In this document: one piece after another, positions 42,399-54,048 of the stretch
How the letters are laid out: every line of letters starts with the position of its first letter
Position numbering within the stretch: position 1 is the first letter of the stretch
DNA from: Bremia lactucae
Lineage: Eukaryota > Oomycota > Peronosporomycetes > Peronosporales > Peronosporaceae
Direction: 5' to 3'
Length of the DNA: 56,449 nucleotides
NCBI RefSeq assembly: GCF_004359215.1
Contig: NC_090616.1
Location: 651,219 to 707,667 of the forward strand
Program-made: the position numbers and the translations under genes
The notes under the pieces: generated by a model
The model's input: the letters and a program-made list of their open reading frames with translations, nothing else
Told to the model about the DNA's origin: nothing
Database searches by the model: none

Positions 42399-43880
42399 AG
42401 CTAGCAAAGAATCGACCGTAGATGACCCAACTGTGATAGCGCAATCACATTTAGAAGATGTTGAGGGAAAAAGTTCCCACGTACTTGAGATGAAACTCCC
42501 TAAATAGTGAATATTGAAGTGACTAGACTTTAGTATCCCGAGGGATTGATCCCTCGGCAGCGTGTGGATTAATCCCAGAAAGAAACCGAGACATTGAATG
42601 TATTGGGCAATGACGGACCAAGAGTAGGCGCTTATACTCTTAATCAGTACGCGCGCCTTCCGAAATTAACTTCGGAGATAACTCAATTACCAACCCTAGA
42701 ACCTAAGCGGTTGCTGAGAGATCTACGAAGTGGTAAGATCAAGCAGATCTGCGTACTCGTCAATGAGGACAAATACGTAACTGATATTCGGTCAGCGGTA
42801 TTTTTGCAGAGAACGAATGGGCTCTCATCAATTCGTCGATGGGCGAAAGTGTCCTCGATGTGAAGACTCGGATTGAGAGATATTCTACTCAATCCTGCGA
42901 GTCACTTAAGACAAATCCTTTTTACAAGGACTTGATTGAATTCATGAATTTTTTCCCTGAAGCAGTTCCATGCGAGTTGCCTAAGGATAAAGGCACTCGA
43001 CATGACATCAAGCTCAAACCGGGCTCGAAGTACTGTGTCATGAAGCAGTGGCCACTGCCTCGTGAACAAATACTTGTGATCGATATATTCCTTAAGATCG
43101 ATTAAAAGCGGGCCATGAAAGGGAGACAACCTCCACACATAACCCCCCCGTTCTTCTGTGTGCGGAGGCCACAGGAGGGTGGCGGATACTGCACGTATTC
43201 AACAAACTGAATGCTGCAACGGTACCGGCCCAAACGCCGATATATAGAAATACGTAATCATATATGGTATGTCTAAGAGTACGATCTTTTTGTCTATGGA
43301 CCTGATGGATGGGTTCTATCAAATCCTTATGCGTGAACGGGACGCCCCGTACACAGCAGTGAGCACTCCCAGTCGGATGCTCTGGGAAAGGCTCGTGATG
43401 TCTCAGGAGCTTAGTAACGCCCCTGCAACATTAATGTGCGTAACGAATCTGTTAAGACCGGAGCGAGAATTCGCACCGAGTTATTTTGACAATGTATTCG
43501 ACCATAGCCGGGCTATGGACGGGAAGACGGACGTGAAAGTTCATAAAAATCACGTTCGTCAAGCTCTTACACTTATGCGAAATCATAAGTTGTATGCAAA
43601 TCTCAAGAAGTGTATATTCGCTGCAAGCGAAATACAACTTTTTGGGTGCATCGTCGGCAACCACGGCGTGCGCCTTGATCCCGAAAAGATCAAGGCAATC
43701 ACCGACTGGCCAGTTCCAGTCGATGTCAAGGGACTTAGAAAGTTCCTTGGTTTAGCGGCGTACTTGCACAAGTACTCTCGCAATTATGCAGAGATGACAG
43801 TTCATCTCTCTCGTCTCTTGAAAAAAGACGAGAAATGGTTATGGAACGCTGATTGTCAGCGTTCGTTTGAAGGTATCAAG
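42399..43880 (+). pseudogene. Family A protease-RT linker and reverse transcriptase (plus)
   Basis: Linker (LPKLTSEITQLPTLEPKR, 42594-42863), RT run-in (LPKDKGTRHDIKLKPGSK, MKQWPLPRE), then RT at 43269 on (SMDLMDGFYQILMRERDAP, RPEREFAPSYFDNVFDHS). The active site reads YFDN instead of YFDD (AAT at 43491-43493), so the second catalytic Asp is lost. Gag and the protease active site are absent. Confidence 0.85.
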
Positions 43881-44530
43881 CAAAGCTTGATGCAATCGCC
43901 CATCTTCGCGATTGCAGATCAAGAAATATCATTCCATGTGGTCTGTGACGCCAGCGATTTCGCAATCGGCTGCGCGTTAATGCAATACGATACAGACGGC
44001 GCGGAGCACGTCGTCTGTTACCAATCGCGTCAGCTGCAACCAGCTGAACGCAGTTATCCAGTGCATGACATGGAAACCCTTGCCATGAAATATGCACAGG
44101 CTAAACTTAGGGTCTATCTCCGCGGATATAGACCATTCATCGTATATACGGACCATGCGTCATTACGCACGGCCGTAAAAAGCCCACACATCTTGCAAGA
44201 ATGGCGAGGTGGCTATTTTTCTTCGTGGAGTATAATTTTTCCGTCGAATATAAACCAGGACGACTGAATGTTGTCGCTGATGCGTTATCACGCCGATCTG
44301 ATTTCGAGTCAGCAGTGCACTCCAACAGTGAAAGTAATCTTACTATTGCAACATTCACTACGAGTGTTCCGTCATCAACCTTAGTTGATGACATAAAGAA
44401 AGCCTACACAGAAGATAAAGACCTTCTATGTTTACTGGATCATCTAATGAATCTATTTAATAAATCTTATAAAGATTTACCGGCTATATATCGATCGTCA
44501 TCCGATCGATACACAACACGCAACGACTAA
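43881..44530 (+). pseudogene. Family A RNase H (plus)
   Basis: In frame with RT to 44267: DQEISFHVVCDASDFAIGCA, SYPVHDMETLAM, ending in the shared frameshift 'YFSSWSIIF'. The next frame (44201-44530) holds VEYKPGRLNVVADALSRR. From about 43880 onward it is nearly identical to the reverse complement of the 36.6-kb copy; upstream it is clearly different. Confidence 0.85.
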
Positions 44531-45583
44531 TTGTATTCCACTGCCGCTCCGGCGATACTCCACGTGTCATCGTTCCAACTCACAATGATTTGCGCTAGCG
44601 CATCATGTATGAGTGTCACGATGCACCAACAAGTGGACATTGTGGACGTGATAAGACTTACCTTACAGTAAGTCGCGACTTATATTGGCCCCGCCAGTAT
44701 CAGTTCGTGCGCAAGTACATTCGATCTTTGCGAGGCATGTCAACGGGTGAAGCCTAGTCCTCCATCGCGTGCACCTTTCCAATCTCTCCCACTTCTAGTA
44801 GAATGTTGGCAGTCCGTATCTATGGACTTCGTCTTCGGAATTCCCAAAGCCAATCCCAACAACAATAGAATCCTTGTTCTGGTAGACAGATTCAGCAAGA
44901 TGGTACATCTTGCTGCAGTATCAGAGGTGATCACGGCTCCGGGCTGTGCCATATTTTTTATCTACACGGTATTCAAACTCCACGGTCTACCCAGTGAACT
45001 AGTCTCGGATAGAGACTCACGGTTCACGGCTGAGTTCTGGCAATCTGCGTTCCGATCTCTCGGAACACGACTGACGGTGTCAACATCCGATCACCCAGAA
45101 ACGTATTGTCAAACAGAAAGCGTAAATCGCGTCCTCGAAGCGATACTCGAGGTTACGCCCAATCGTATCCGATTTGGAGCGAGTTTTTACCGATGGTCGA
45201 ATTCGCCATCATTAATTCGGTGCATGCGTCTAGGACGCATATACCGTTCTTTGTGAATTGCTTACGCCATCCTCGCATACCCACCCAATTAGTGGGATCC
45301 TCTAGTTCAGGGGGGGGACTCGCACGAGCAAAACCACTTCTGGCTGATGCTCATCCCGCGTTGAAGTTAACAGCGACGCGAGTGATGTATATACAAGATG
45401 AGAAAGATCTCACGGCAGTGCGCACAAAGCGTTCTGAAATCGACAAAAAATGAGTTAGCAGAAAAATTCTGCTAACTCGAGAATCAATGATCCGTTTCGT
45501 TCAGGATTCCATTGCTGACGCAGTGGACCGACAGAAATGGAATGCAGACAAATATGGAAGAGCAAATGTTCATTCATTTAAAA
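44531..45583 (+). pseudogene. Family A integrase (plus)
   Basis: Zinc-finger remnant (44600-44740), core at 44747-45256 (SMDFVFGIPKANPNNN, VSDRDSRFTAEFWQ, QTESVNRVLE), frameshift, then 45106-45453 in the next frame (MVEFAIINSVHASRTH). It ends after ANVHSFKINDLVLL because the C-terminal domain and chromodomain are deleted. Protein-identical to 35744-35235 (-). Confidence 0.85.
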
Positions 45584-46390
45584 TTAATGATCTAGTGCTA
45601 CTCTCGCTTGCAAAAGCGAGACTTTATCTCGCTTATTGTTTCCACTATACCATTGCTGCTTGAAAAAAGCATCGAGATAAAAATCTTCCTGAGTTCGAAA
45701 TTTCTTCGCGTTGGGATCAAGGCCATACAGCTTTGTTGCAAAAAGGGATATTATTTGTGAGGAACAGTCTCTCCAGGCAAGCTATTGGTTAGTCGTTCGA
45801 GTAAAAGCCATGGCTTCTTTTCCGGGGCGAGATAAGACATTTTATTGTCTGCACTCCCCTGAGTGGTATCCACTGAAGCAGAAGTACCACAAGAACTTTT
45901 CTTGCGATGGCTTACGCCATCGTCATCGCCTTGCACAGAAACACTTGCAGGTGACCGTATAGGAGATCGAACGGGCGATGGGGGATCATCCTCATCGTCG
46001 GGTCCAAATAAACTATTTACTCTCTATCAGAATGAGCCCTCTCATTCGAAGGCTCATAGTCAGCCGCCTGACGTCTATCAGGCAACTGTTCCCTGAGTCG
46101 GCCATTTCGTCCGACTCGCATTCGTAGTCGACCTCCAAAGATGGGTCAAATTCACGTTCTCCCTGAGTCGGCCATTATGTCCGACTCGCATTCGTAGTCG
46201 ACTTCCAAAGATGGGTCAAATTCACGTGGTGAATCACCACGTGCACTCGCAACATCTAGTGTTGTGCAAGTGGAAGATACTACGGCAGACGTTCCGTCTG
46301 CCGCAAGAGACATAGTGCAGCACCCGCGGCAGCATGAACCGCAACCGAAGGCGCCGCACTACCAGCACTCCGCATGGATTTGTTCTTCAT
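45584..46390 (-). pseudogene. aORF-A copy at 46 kb
   Basis: Antisense to the plus pol. Starts MKNKSMRSAGSAAPS at 46390; has the 70-bp tandem duplication; keeps MSYLAPEKKPWLLLERLTNS at 45936-45751. The C-terminal third is lost in the same deletion as the copies at 22 and 34 kb. Confidence 0.6.
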
Positions 46391-46493
46391 GCGATTGAAT
46401 TTAAAATGATGGTTCTGACCAATTAACATCATTTAAAATTAAATGGTCACATAGTGACAACTCCATCCAATTACAGTCAGAGTGATTGTCATT

Positions 46494-46507
46494 TAAGGGA
46501 GGGGTGA
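46494..46507 (+). other. Polypurine tract, family A (plus)
   Basis: TAAGGGAGGGGTGA directly before the LTR. Confidence 0.75.
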
Positions 46508-46955
46508 TGTAACGGGGTGTATCGCTACATGAAATTAACACTTAAAGGTTGATAATTAATATATTATCTAAAAGGTAGATAATATCTGGAGAATATTACT
46601 TTATATAGTAATGCTTGGAAATCTTATACATAAAGAGGTATAAGCCGTTGTTTCTATTTATTCCGCAAACTAATCAGCTGTAAACGTAAACAAAGAGAGA
46701 GAGAGAGACAGATAAGATTTCAATTACACGTTTAGTATAAGTTTATAGTTAAGTTAGCATTAACATATAAAAAGAAGGGAAACTTAATTATATTAATACA
46801 GTTTTCATTAGACCCTCGTTAAGGTAGTTGTCTTAAAGAGTTGTCTTCCTATCCACGTACTAGTGTACGTTAAGTGACGTAAGGCACCACTCGCAACTGA
46901 AGCAGTGCGAAGTGGACTTGTACTGAATCAGTAAAAGTCGTAGTGCCCCGTTACA
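46508..46955 (+). repeat. Family A LTR (3' LTR, plus)
   Basis: 448 bp. Nearly identical to the reverse complement of 21551-21996. Its outer edge joins the 3' non-LTR end of an oppositely oriented family A element at the same base context as 21550/21551 (one mismatch within 10 bp). Confidence 0.9.
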
Positions 46956-47008
46956 CAGTGACTGTAATTTAATAGAGTGATCACTATAATAGCACTGAAT
47001 CGAAAACG

Positions 47009-47907
47009 ATGTTGATTGGTCATAACCATCATTTTAAATTGTATCGCATGGTTAACGAGTCCATGCGGTGTGCGAAAAGTGAGATGCAGCCGCGGGCGAC
47101 GCATTGTTGTCTCTTGCGGCATACAGGGCGTATCATCTTCTCCCGCAACACTAACTGTTGCGGTTCACGTGGTGGGTCACCACGCGAATGCGACCCCTTT
47201 TGGCGGTCGACTACGAATGCAAGCCGGGCGGCCGACTCGGGGAGAGTGGAACAGTCGCCTATACTTCGTCAGGCGGCCGACTATGAGCCTTCGAATGAGA
47301 AGGCTCAATCGGGTAGTCGTGCTAATTGCATTCCCTACATCATGTTTGGTATCGACGATGAGGATGATTCCTAATCGCCAGCACCGTCTCTTGTGCCGTC
47401 ACCCGCCTTTATTTCTGTGCGTGGGGATAACGATAGCGTAAGCCATTGTAATAAAGTTCTTGTGGTATCCCTGCTCCAGTGGGCACCACTCAGGGAGTGC
47501 AGACGATTAAATGTATCATCTTGCTCCTGAGGAGAAGCCGTGGTTTTTGCTCGAACGGCTAGTCAGTTGATTCTCTGAAGCGACTACTCCTCACAAAAAA
47601 TATCCCTTCTTTATTGCGACAAAGCTACACCGCCTTGAACCCAGCGCGAAGAACTTTCGCGCTGAAGAAGATTTTTATCTCGATGCTTTTCTGAAGCATC
47701 GATGGTATAGTGGCAACAGCAAGCGAGATAAAAGCTCTCTAATGGAAGCCTGGAACGCATCATTCGCAACGTCAAAGACATTGGACGCGAAGCCTGGCTT
47801 TAAAGACTTAATACAATTCACGTTAAGTTAGAAAAACGAAACTCAACCGATGCAAGATTTAAATTGCACCGATTGTCTCGTGACGTAGGACTTTCATGCC
47901 TCACGTA
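47009..47907 (+). pseudogene. aORF-A copy at 47 kb
   Basis: Antisense to the minus pol at 48.1-50.08 kb; inverted duplicate of the copy at 20598-21497. Carries MLIGHNHHFKLYRMVNESMR and CIPYIMFGIDDEDDS, then a stop, SPAPSLVPSPAFISVRGDND, 'NFRAEEDFYLDAF', and the tail ending near 47907. Confidence 0.62.
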
Positions 47908-47949
47908 GTGATCCCTGTCCGTGTTGTGTCGACAACATGCACGGTTGAA

Positions 47950-48290
47950 AGAGAGTGTTTAATTTCATTTCTTCGCCCTGGGTTAAGGGCTCGCATCTTT
48001 ATCGGAATGCGCGATGCGATTGACGTTTTGCAATCGATTTACAGGCGCCAGGGTGTGTGTTTTCCGATGGACCTCCTGATCCATTGAATGAGTCTCGTCT
48101 TACTGACGGCCGAGGCCCTCAACGTCAGCAACCAGCTGGGAACTAGGTTCCTAGCTGTCATGTGAAGGTGGATAACCGCGCCAGCGAACAAGGTAACTCA
48201 TTCGCCCCCCTCCACATTACGGTGATTTAAAGACGTTCCACAAGATAAAGTTGACAATCGTGGAAATTCACCGATGGTTGGGGCGGAGGA
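47950..48290 (-). pseudogene. Family A chromodomain (minus)
   Basis: Inverted duplicate of 20225-20560: the YLVRWRGYPP region at about 48165-48210, again with a stop at the expected Trp. A base insertion precedes it ('CGCCCCCCTCC'). Confidence 0.68.
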
Positions 48291-48599
48291 GGAAAAATTA
48301 GATCCAACGTGGGTGTCGGATCTAAAGTCGAATATCGACAAAATCGACCACTTCCTCCATGTATTTAAGGAGGGTCTTGAAAACGAGCGCGGTAAGCGTC
48401 ACTCGTTGGAGCAGACGGTGCAGGCTCGCAATATCGAACGGTTGGAAGACCATTCGAAGCGTGTATACTCAATGCTGGAGAACGAACGGAAGTATCACGC
48501 TCTTCGTGATGAGCTGCCGTCAGCTCATCGCGGTTCGAGGAACTTCGGACCCGGCGTGAGAATCTCCAGATTAGCATGAGAATCTGATTCGTGACCAAA

Positions 48600-50082
48600 A
48601 TAATCTTTTAGGGATTTCTTGAAAAGGGTGGTCAGATCCGTCCTCGGAAGAAAACGCGTACTGATGGTACGGGCGGAGCCGACCAACGTAATATATAGGA
48701 TGCGTTCGCATCCTACGTGGCAATTCTATTGTGTACGCATTGCCTCAGCGATGCAGTACACGGAATAGCCCAATGTACTTGGGTAGGAGTTTATTGCTAC
48801 TCACATTAGTGACTACACGCTTGTGTAAGGTTACTGTAGAGATTAGTACTAGGTCATTAATTTAAAATGAATGAACATTTGCTCTTCCATGTTTGTCTGC
48901 GTTCCGTCTCGGACGGTCCACTGCGTTAGCAATGGAATACTGTACAAAACGGATTATTGATTCTCGAGTTAGCAGAAATTTTACTGCCGACTCATTTATT
49001 TTGTCTTTTTCAGTTCGCTTTGTGCGCACTGCCATGAGATCTTTCTCATCTTCAATGTCGATGTCGATATCTTCGACATCGACATCGCTCGCGTCGTTGG
49101 GAACTTCGACGCGTGATGAGCATGAGTAAGAAATGGTTTTGCTCGAACGAGTCTCCCCCCTTAAACTGATGGATCCCTCTAATTGGCTGGGTATGCGTGG
49201 ATGGCACAAGCCATTCACGAAGAACGATGTATGCGTTGTAGACGCATGCCCGGATTGTTGGTGGCAAATTTGACAATCGGTATAAACTCGCTCAAATTCG
49301 GATACGATTGGACGTAACCTCGAAGTATCTCTTCGAGGACGCGATTGACGCGTTCCGTCCGACCATCTGTCTCCGGATGATCTGAAATTGACATAGTCAG
49401 CCGTGTTCTGATCTCTCGGAACACGATTTGCCAAAATTCCGCCGTGAACCGTGGATCTCTATCAGAGACTAGTTCATGGGGTCAACCGTGGAGTTTGAAT
49501 ACCGTGTCGATAAACACACGGGCACAGCCTGGTTCAGTGAAACGGGCCATCTTGCTGCAGTACCAGAGTACTGCAGCAAGATGGACCGTTTCGCTGAATC
49601 TGTCTACAAAAACAGGGATTCCGTTGTTTTTGTGGTCGTTTTCGGGAAATCCGAAGACAAGGTCCATAGATATGGACTGCCAACACACTCTGCCGGAAGT
49701 GGTAGAGGTTGAAGAGGTGCACGGGATGAAGGGCTAGGCTTCACCCGTTGACATACCTCGCAAGCACGAATGTACTTGCGCACGAACTGATACTGGCGGG
49801 GCAGTAAAAGTCGCAATTAACTATAAGATAAGTTTTCTCACGTCCACGATTCTCACTTGTTGGTGCATCGTGACACTCATACATGATGCGCAAGCGCAAA
49901 TCATTGTGAGTAGGGACGACGACAGGTAAGGTGTCGCCGGCAACGGCTGTGTAGTACAGTAAGCCGTTGCGTATTGTGTATCGGTCGGATGACGATCGAT
50001 ATAAAGCCGGTAAATCTTTTAAATATTTATTAAATGGATTCATCAGATTATCCAGTAAAGGTCCTCATCTTCTATGTAGGCT
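48600..50082 (-). pseudogene. Family A integrase (minus), running into the gap
   Basis: Inverted duplicate of about 18427-19890: C-terminal RRMRTHPIYYVGRLRPY near 48700, core with the fold-back hairpin at 49539-49592 (LVFGFPENDHKNN, VDRFSETVHLAAV), zinc-finger RACEVCQRVK near 49760, and the upstream connection to 50082. Frameshifts are as in the other copy. The N-block removes the rest. Confidence 0.84.
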
Positions 50083-50182
50083 NNNNNNNNNNNNNNNNNN
50101 NNNNNNNNNNNNNNNNNNNNNNNNNNNNNNNNNNNNNNNNNNNNNNNNNNNNNNNNNNNNNNNNNNNNNNNNNNNNNNNNNN
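50083..50182. other. Assembly gap (100 N)
   Basis: Exactly 100 N, the usual placeholder for a gap of unknown length. Left side is family A pol (minus); right side is the middle of a family A LTR. Confidence 0.99.
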
Positions 50183-50366
50183 GATTACTGCTACAGCTGA
50201 TTAGTCTGCGGAATAAATAGACATAATGGTCTATACCTATTTATGGATAAGAATTCAGGATATTACTATATAAAGTAATATCCTCCAAATATTATCTACG
50301 TTTAAGATAATATATTAATTAACAACCTTTAAGTGTTAATTTCATGTAACGATACACCCCGTTACA
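50183..50366 (-). repeat. Family A LTR fragment next to the gap
   Basis: Second part of a minus-oriented LTR, ending CACCCCGTTACA at 50366. The first part is lost in the gap. Confidence 0.8.
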
Positions 50367-50468
50367 CTGTCCCACATTTAATTTATGCTGTAAGGTCCAA
50401 AACCATTTATCTCTAACCACTATTGCGTTAGCAACATAACGAAAGTGAAGTTGCACGGCTACACATAG

Positions 50469-50955
50469 TGTAGCGGAGCTACCTCGCTCCTAAACTCAGA
50501 GGGAGACTTGTTAGACCCAGAGAGTCTCTAAGTTCTATTGAACTAATGGGTTTAAAAACTATCGGAGTCGTACAAGCTATTAAAGCTTAAGGATTCCTAG
50601 TTCAAGGGATTCAAGGGTTCGTAGAACAAAGTGGCAACTAGTGCCCAAGAGGATATAACTTAGAAAGGCTTCTATCTCTTACAGATCAATGCGCAAGCCT
50701 TAGGAAGGCACTTAGCGCCTTAAGATTATAAGGGGAACTGCACTTTGTTTAATTATTTAAATCTAAAAAACTTATTCAAGCTAACTAAAAACATTTTTTG
50801 GCTGCCAGATTTATATCTGGCGGCGACCACATTTGTTACCCATAACAAATGAAATTTAAGTAACGAACTATTTTGAAATTAGATAAAAGGGTATTTTACC
50901 CATAAAGTAAATGTACCACAACAACGTTTCTCCAACCGATGTGTGCCCCATCACA
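50469..50955 (-). repeat. Family B LTR (3' LTR)
   Basis: 487 bp, same orientation as 4201-4685, followed by a polypurine tract (minus AAGAGGGAGGG, 50956-50966) and aORF-B. The preceding 100 bp (50367-50468) shows nothing recognisable. Confidence 0.87.
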
Positions 50956-51066
50956 CCCTCCCTCTTCAGACTGTTGACACCGAGTGACAACATTCGCTTC
51001 ATTTCCTCTTTGAGGTTGGAGCTTAAATAGCTAACCGTTCGGTTGTCTTTTCAATCCTTCGTCTCA

Positions 51067-51844
51067 TGACAATCTAGCGCGAGTCACAGACTCTCTGTAC
51101 CTTCCTCGACGATGAGGGAATGGTGGACTTTGGAAGTCACTCTCCATCTGAGAAGGAGGAGAAGGAGAGTCGTTCTTTCACGCCTTTTCCTCCGGATGGA
51201 CGTCGGCGGGCCCCGAATTCATTCCCAGAACGTTGTGCCGCCCGCTGATCTCTTGACTGCATTTGAGCAGGACACGGGACCCTGAGTCCAACATCATTAA
51301 AAATCCGCTCGATGAAGAGCAAGAGCGGATAATCCTCAGAGGAAAGAGCTCGTCGTCGGGCTGCCGAGATAGCGAAAGCTAAAGCTCATAATGAATATAG
51401 ATTCACTCCGCTTAGTGCGGACGAGCGTCTTAAAGAGATAGCGGGTCACAGCTTGGGCACCTGGATCTCCGGTGACCCGGCGAGGACGCCGGAGGAGGAC
51501 GCCGGAGGAGGACGCAGGAGGAGGACGCCGGAGGAGATCGCTGCCCGCGACGCTATTCGTGAGCAATGCCTTACGCCAAAGGTAATGACGTGAAAAGCCA
51601 GTATCTGACGCCTTTACGTGATCAAGCCCGTGGGGCTTCGGTGATATCCATTAGCGAAATTCCGATTGTTTTGTTTCCAAACGAAACAAAGAGTGAAAAT
51701 GAAGTCTCATCTGAGAACTGGGTTCACCGGGCCCGCCGACTTCGTAATTTTTCGAAAATCAGAGAGTCTGCGGATAGAGGTGATGTTCGTTTGGAACGGA
51801 AGCTTCGCTTCGATTACGCTAAGCTTAAGGCCAAAGGCCAGTAA
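51067..51844 (+). pseudogene. aORF-B, second copy (damaged)
   Basis: Same place as the first copy: antisense, between polypurine tract and chromodomain. A TAG interrupts it three codons after the start (atgacaatctag). The acidic part is recognisable (DDEGMVDFGSHSPSEKEEKE), followed by frameshifts near 51240 and 51340. Its 13-bp minisatellite has four units (51485-51536) against two in the 5.2-kb copy. The C-terminal part is open at 51566-51844 (SVISISEIPIVLFPNE, RRLRNFSKIRESADRGDVRL, ending LKAKGQ). Confidence 0.55.
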
Positions 51845-51961
51845 GGTTCGGCATTTATGCCACAAACGAAGAAAGGTCTAGCCGATATTTCAGTGCTTCG
51901 GTTGACCGTAGAACCATGGATCGAAGCCGCACTGAGGCTATAGATCCACCTAATCCCACAT

Positions 51962-52211
51962 CTAGTGATGGGAAGCGTCGTTTGACGCGAGATGACCTTG
52001 AGCTTGGCGCTCGAAAACGATAACGGCGTACGGGCAATCTTGCCGAAGAGGTACTTCGAACTTCAAAGAGTTTTTAGAAGAGGGGTATCCTAGCCACTTC
52101 AACAGATACTGGTATTGACCGTTTCGACGATGTCGCATTAAAAGTCTCTTCATATCAAACTGAAGGTTCTCCCGCGCATTAAGCAGCGCGGGAGGGGGCC
52201 GAAATTTCGGT
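51962..52211 (-). pseudogene. Family B chromodomain, second copy
   Basis: RENLQFDMKRLLMRHRRN, YLLKWLGYPSSKNS and FEVPLRQDCPYAVIVFERQ on the minus strand. Family B similarity ends at ~52211, where MULE sequence starts, so only the last ~1.7 kb of this element survives. Confidence 0.8.
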
Positions 52212-53530
52212 AGAATGCGTGCAGTCATACGTTGCGCAGGACTATGGGACTACCATGTGTAAATAAAATTCATGAGCTTTGCATTTGTCCCATTTCTCTA
52301 AAATTGATACACCAGCACTGGCACCTACGCGACATCAATCACGAAGAAAAACAGAAGGTGCCAAGGAGGTTTCCATCATGTCAAACAGCATTGCTTCATT
52401 TCAGCTCAATTTGAAAGCGCTAGAAACCCCATAGTTAAATTTGTTGCCAACCCAACAGTCAATCATGCATGCAAAAATTTCGGAATCGGCAATTGGAAAT
52501 AATTCGGCCCTTGTTGTGCCATTGGTTGTGATAGCAAAAGGACTCCACTTGGAGCCCGAAAATAAAACTCGTATTTCATCAACAAAGCGGTAACCATCAG
52601 CATTTAAGCACGCAATAAAGCCGAAACGGCGATGCAAAAATTGTGGTAGGGAGGGACGGTATCCGAAAATGTCTCACATGGATTTCCAAACCACTATCTT
52701 CCAGTAAAAAGAACGAAAGGCCATTGAATTCCGATGACATATTCCTTAATTAATCTTTTCTTCTTGGCATTATCAGAACATGCATCCTCCTCTGATATCC
52801 CCTCTTCGCTTATCCTGTCGCCATAAGATGGCAATAAATTCAGTAAAGGAAACAAAATTGATAAAAAAATCTAAACTTTATATAAAATTCAAACTAATAT
52901 TTTTCCTCGGCATTGCCAGAACATGCATTCATCTCCAATATCCCTAAGTTTGTTAAAGCATACATTGAACAGGCTCTCGATGGCAAGGTGATGGGGGAAC
53001 TGTGGTTACCGAACCGTCGCCATAATTCATGGGAGATTAGAAGATGAATGCAATGTCATCAAAAGGACCTCAGAGCGGAAATTATGGAGAACGAACATTG
53101 TCTTAAAGAAATTACCGGAGTTGGAGGCGAATGTGAATTTGTAGAATGTTAAATTCGGTCATATGGGAAGACGGACCATGCAGTTTGGATCACTGGATGT
53201 ACTTCCCCGAGTTTGGTCATGTTTTCACGAGTGTTATGGCTGCCAGTTTACTTTTTCAGTGCAGAGCAGATGATCACGTTTCTCCCACATAGAATATGTT
53301 TGACAGCAGCCAAGCCAATGGCCTGTGCATTTGTTGATGGAAATCACTTTGTAGCGATTTTCTTGAGGCCAAACTCTATTTTACCTCTCATTGCCCGTAA
53401 CTGGAAACGTTTTGCATCAGTGAAGGCCCAGGTTTGGGAGAAACCTTTGGAAGCACGAATAAGAACTTTGTCAGTGATGCAGAAACGAAGAGAGAGAGAA
53501 ATCCCCATTCGTAACTCCCTATTCTCATAA
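52212..53530 (+). pseudogene. C-terminal half of a MULE transposase with OTU-like domain
   Basis: The plus strand shows, in order: MGLPCVNKIHELCICPISLK then LIHQHWHL (SWIM zinc-finger end, ~52240-52320); 'ISSTKR.PSAFKHAIK' and RRCKNCGREGRYPKMSH (basic motif and zinc-knuckle-like, ~52570-52665); and a C-terminal domain at 53000-53530. The last reads LDHWMYFPEFGHVF in one frame, then VYFFSAEQMITFLPHR, VDGNHFVAIFLRPNSILPL, WKRFASVKAQVWEKPLEARI. That C-terminus is like the OTU-type cysteine-protease-like tails of MULE proteins in plants and oomycetes. Many stops; dead. Confidence 0.72.
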
Positions 53531-54048
53531 ATATTTATGATTAGTATTTTATTGAAGTAGCTCTTCCGGTCTTTTAATTTTATTCCATAGCCAGTATTTA
53601 AAATATTATTTTTTTAATGGGTGGATTTAATAAAAAGCTGCCGAGTGGAAATTGTAAGTGATTTGATTGGTCAGATTCCACGTGGCTGGGTGGAAATAGC
53701 AGCTTGGGTGGGTGGAAATAGCAGGCCCCTTAATTAAGGGTAATGTTAACGGTACAACTAGAACATAAGAGAATTGTTAGTCACTCCCTTTCCAGTTAGA
53801 TTTTCACTTTCCTTTAAGTCACGTTACTTTTTTTTTCAATATAAAACATTCAATTTTTAATGTAGTGACACTGATATGGGATGAATGTAATTGATGCGTG
53901 TTCACAGCATTAAATTCTCCAAATCCAGGGGATGTGCGTCATCACGAAAAAGTCCGAGCCTCAATACCCTAAGGCACCTTGCATTCTAATACATATTTCT
54001 GTGCTGTAAAGCATCGATGATATCATCAGCGATGCCTTACAGCACAGA
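53531..54048. other. Non-coding, AT-rich; short direct repeat
   Basis: No coding frame seen. GGGTGGAAATAGCAG occurs twice, at 53688-53702 and 53710-53724, 7 bp apart. It could belong to a MULE terminus, but no matching inverted copy was found. Confidence 0.4.
53999..54047. repeat. 49-bp near-perfect hairpin beside the family C LTR
   Basis: 18-bp arms (CTGTGCTGTAAAGCATCG and its inverted copy with one mismatch) around a 13-nt loop that is itself partly palindromic (GATGATATCATC). Ends one base before the LTR. Confidence 0.85.

Noticed and set aside
52401..52637. Minus-strand 78-aa frame (GYRFVDEIRVLFSGSKW)
   Set aside because: The plus strand here reads STKR.PSAF and RRCKNCGREGRY, part of the MULE protein, so the minus frame is its shadow.
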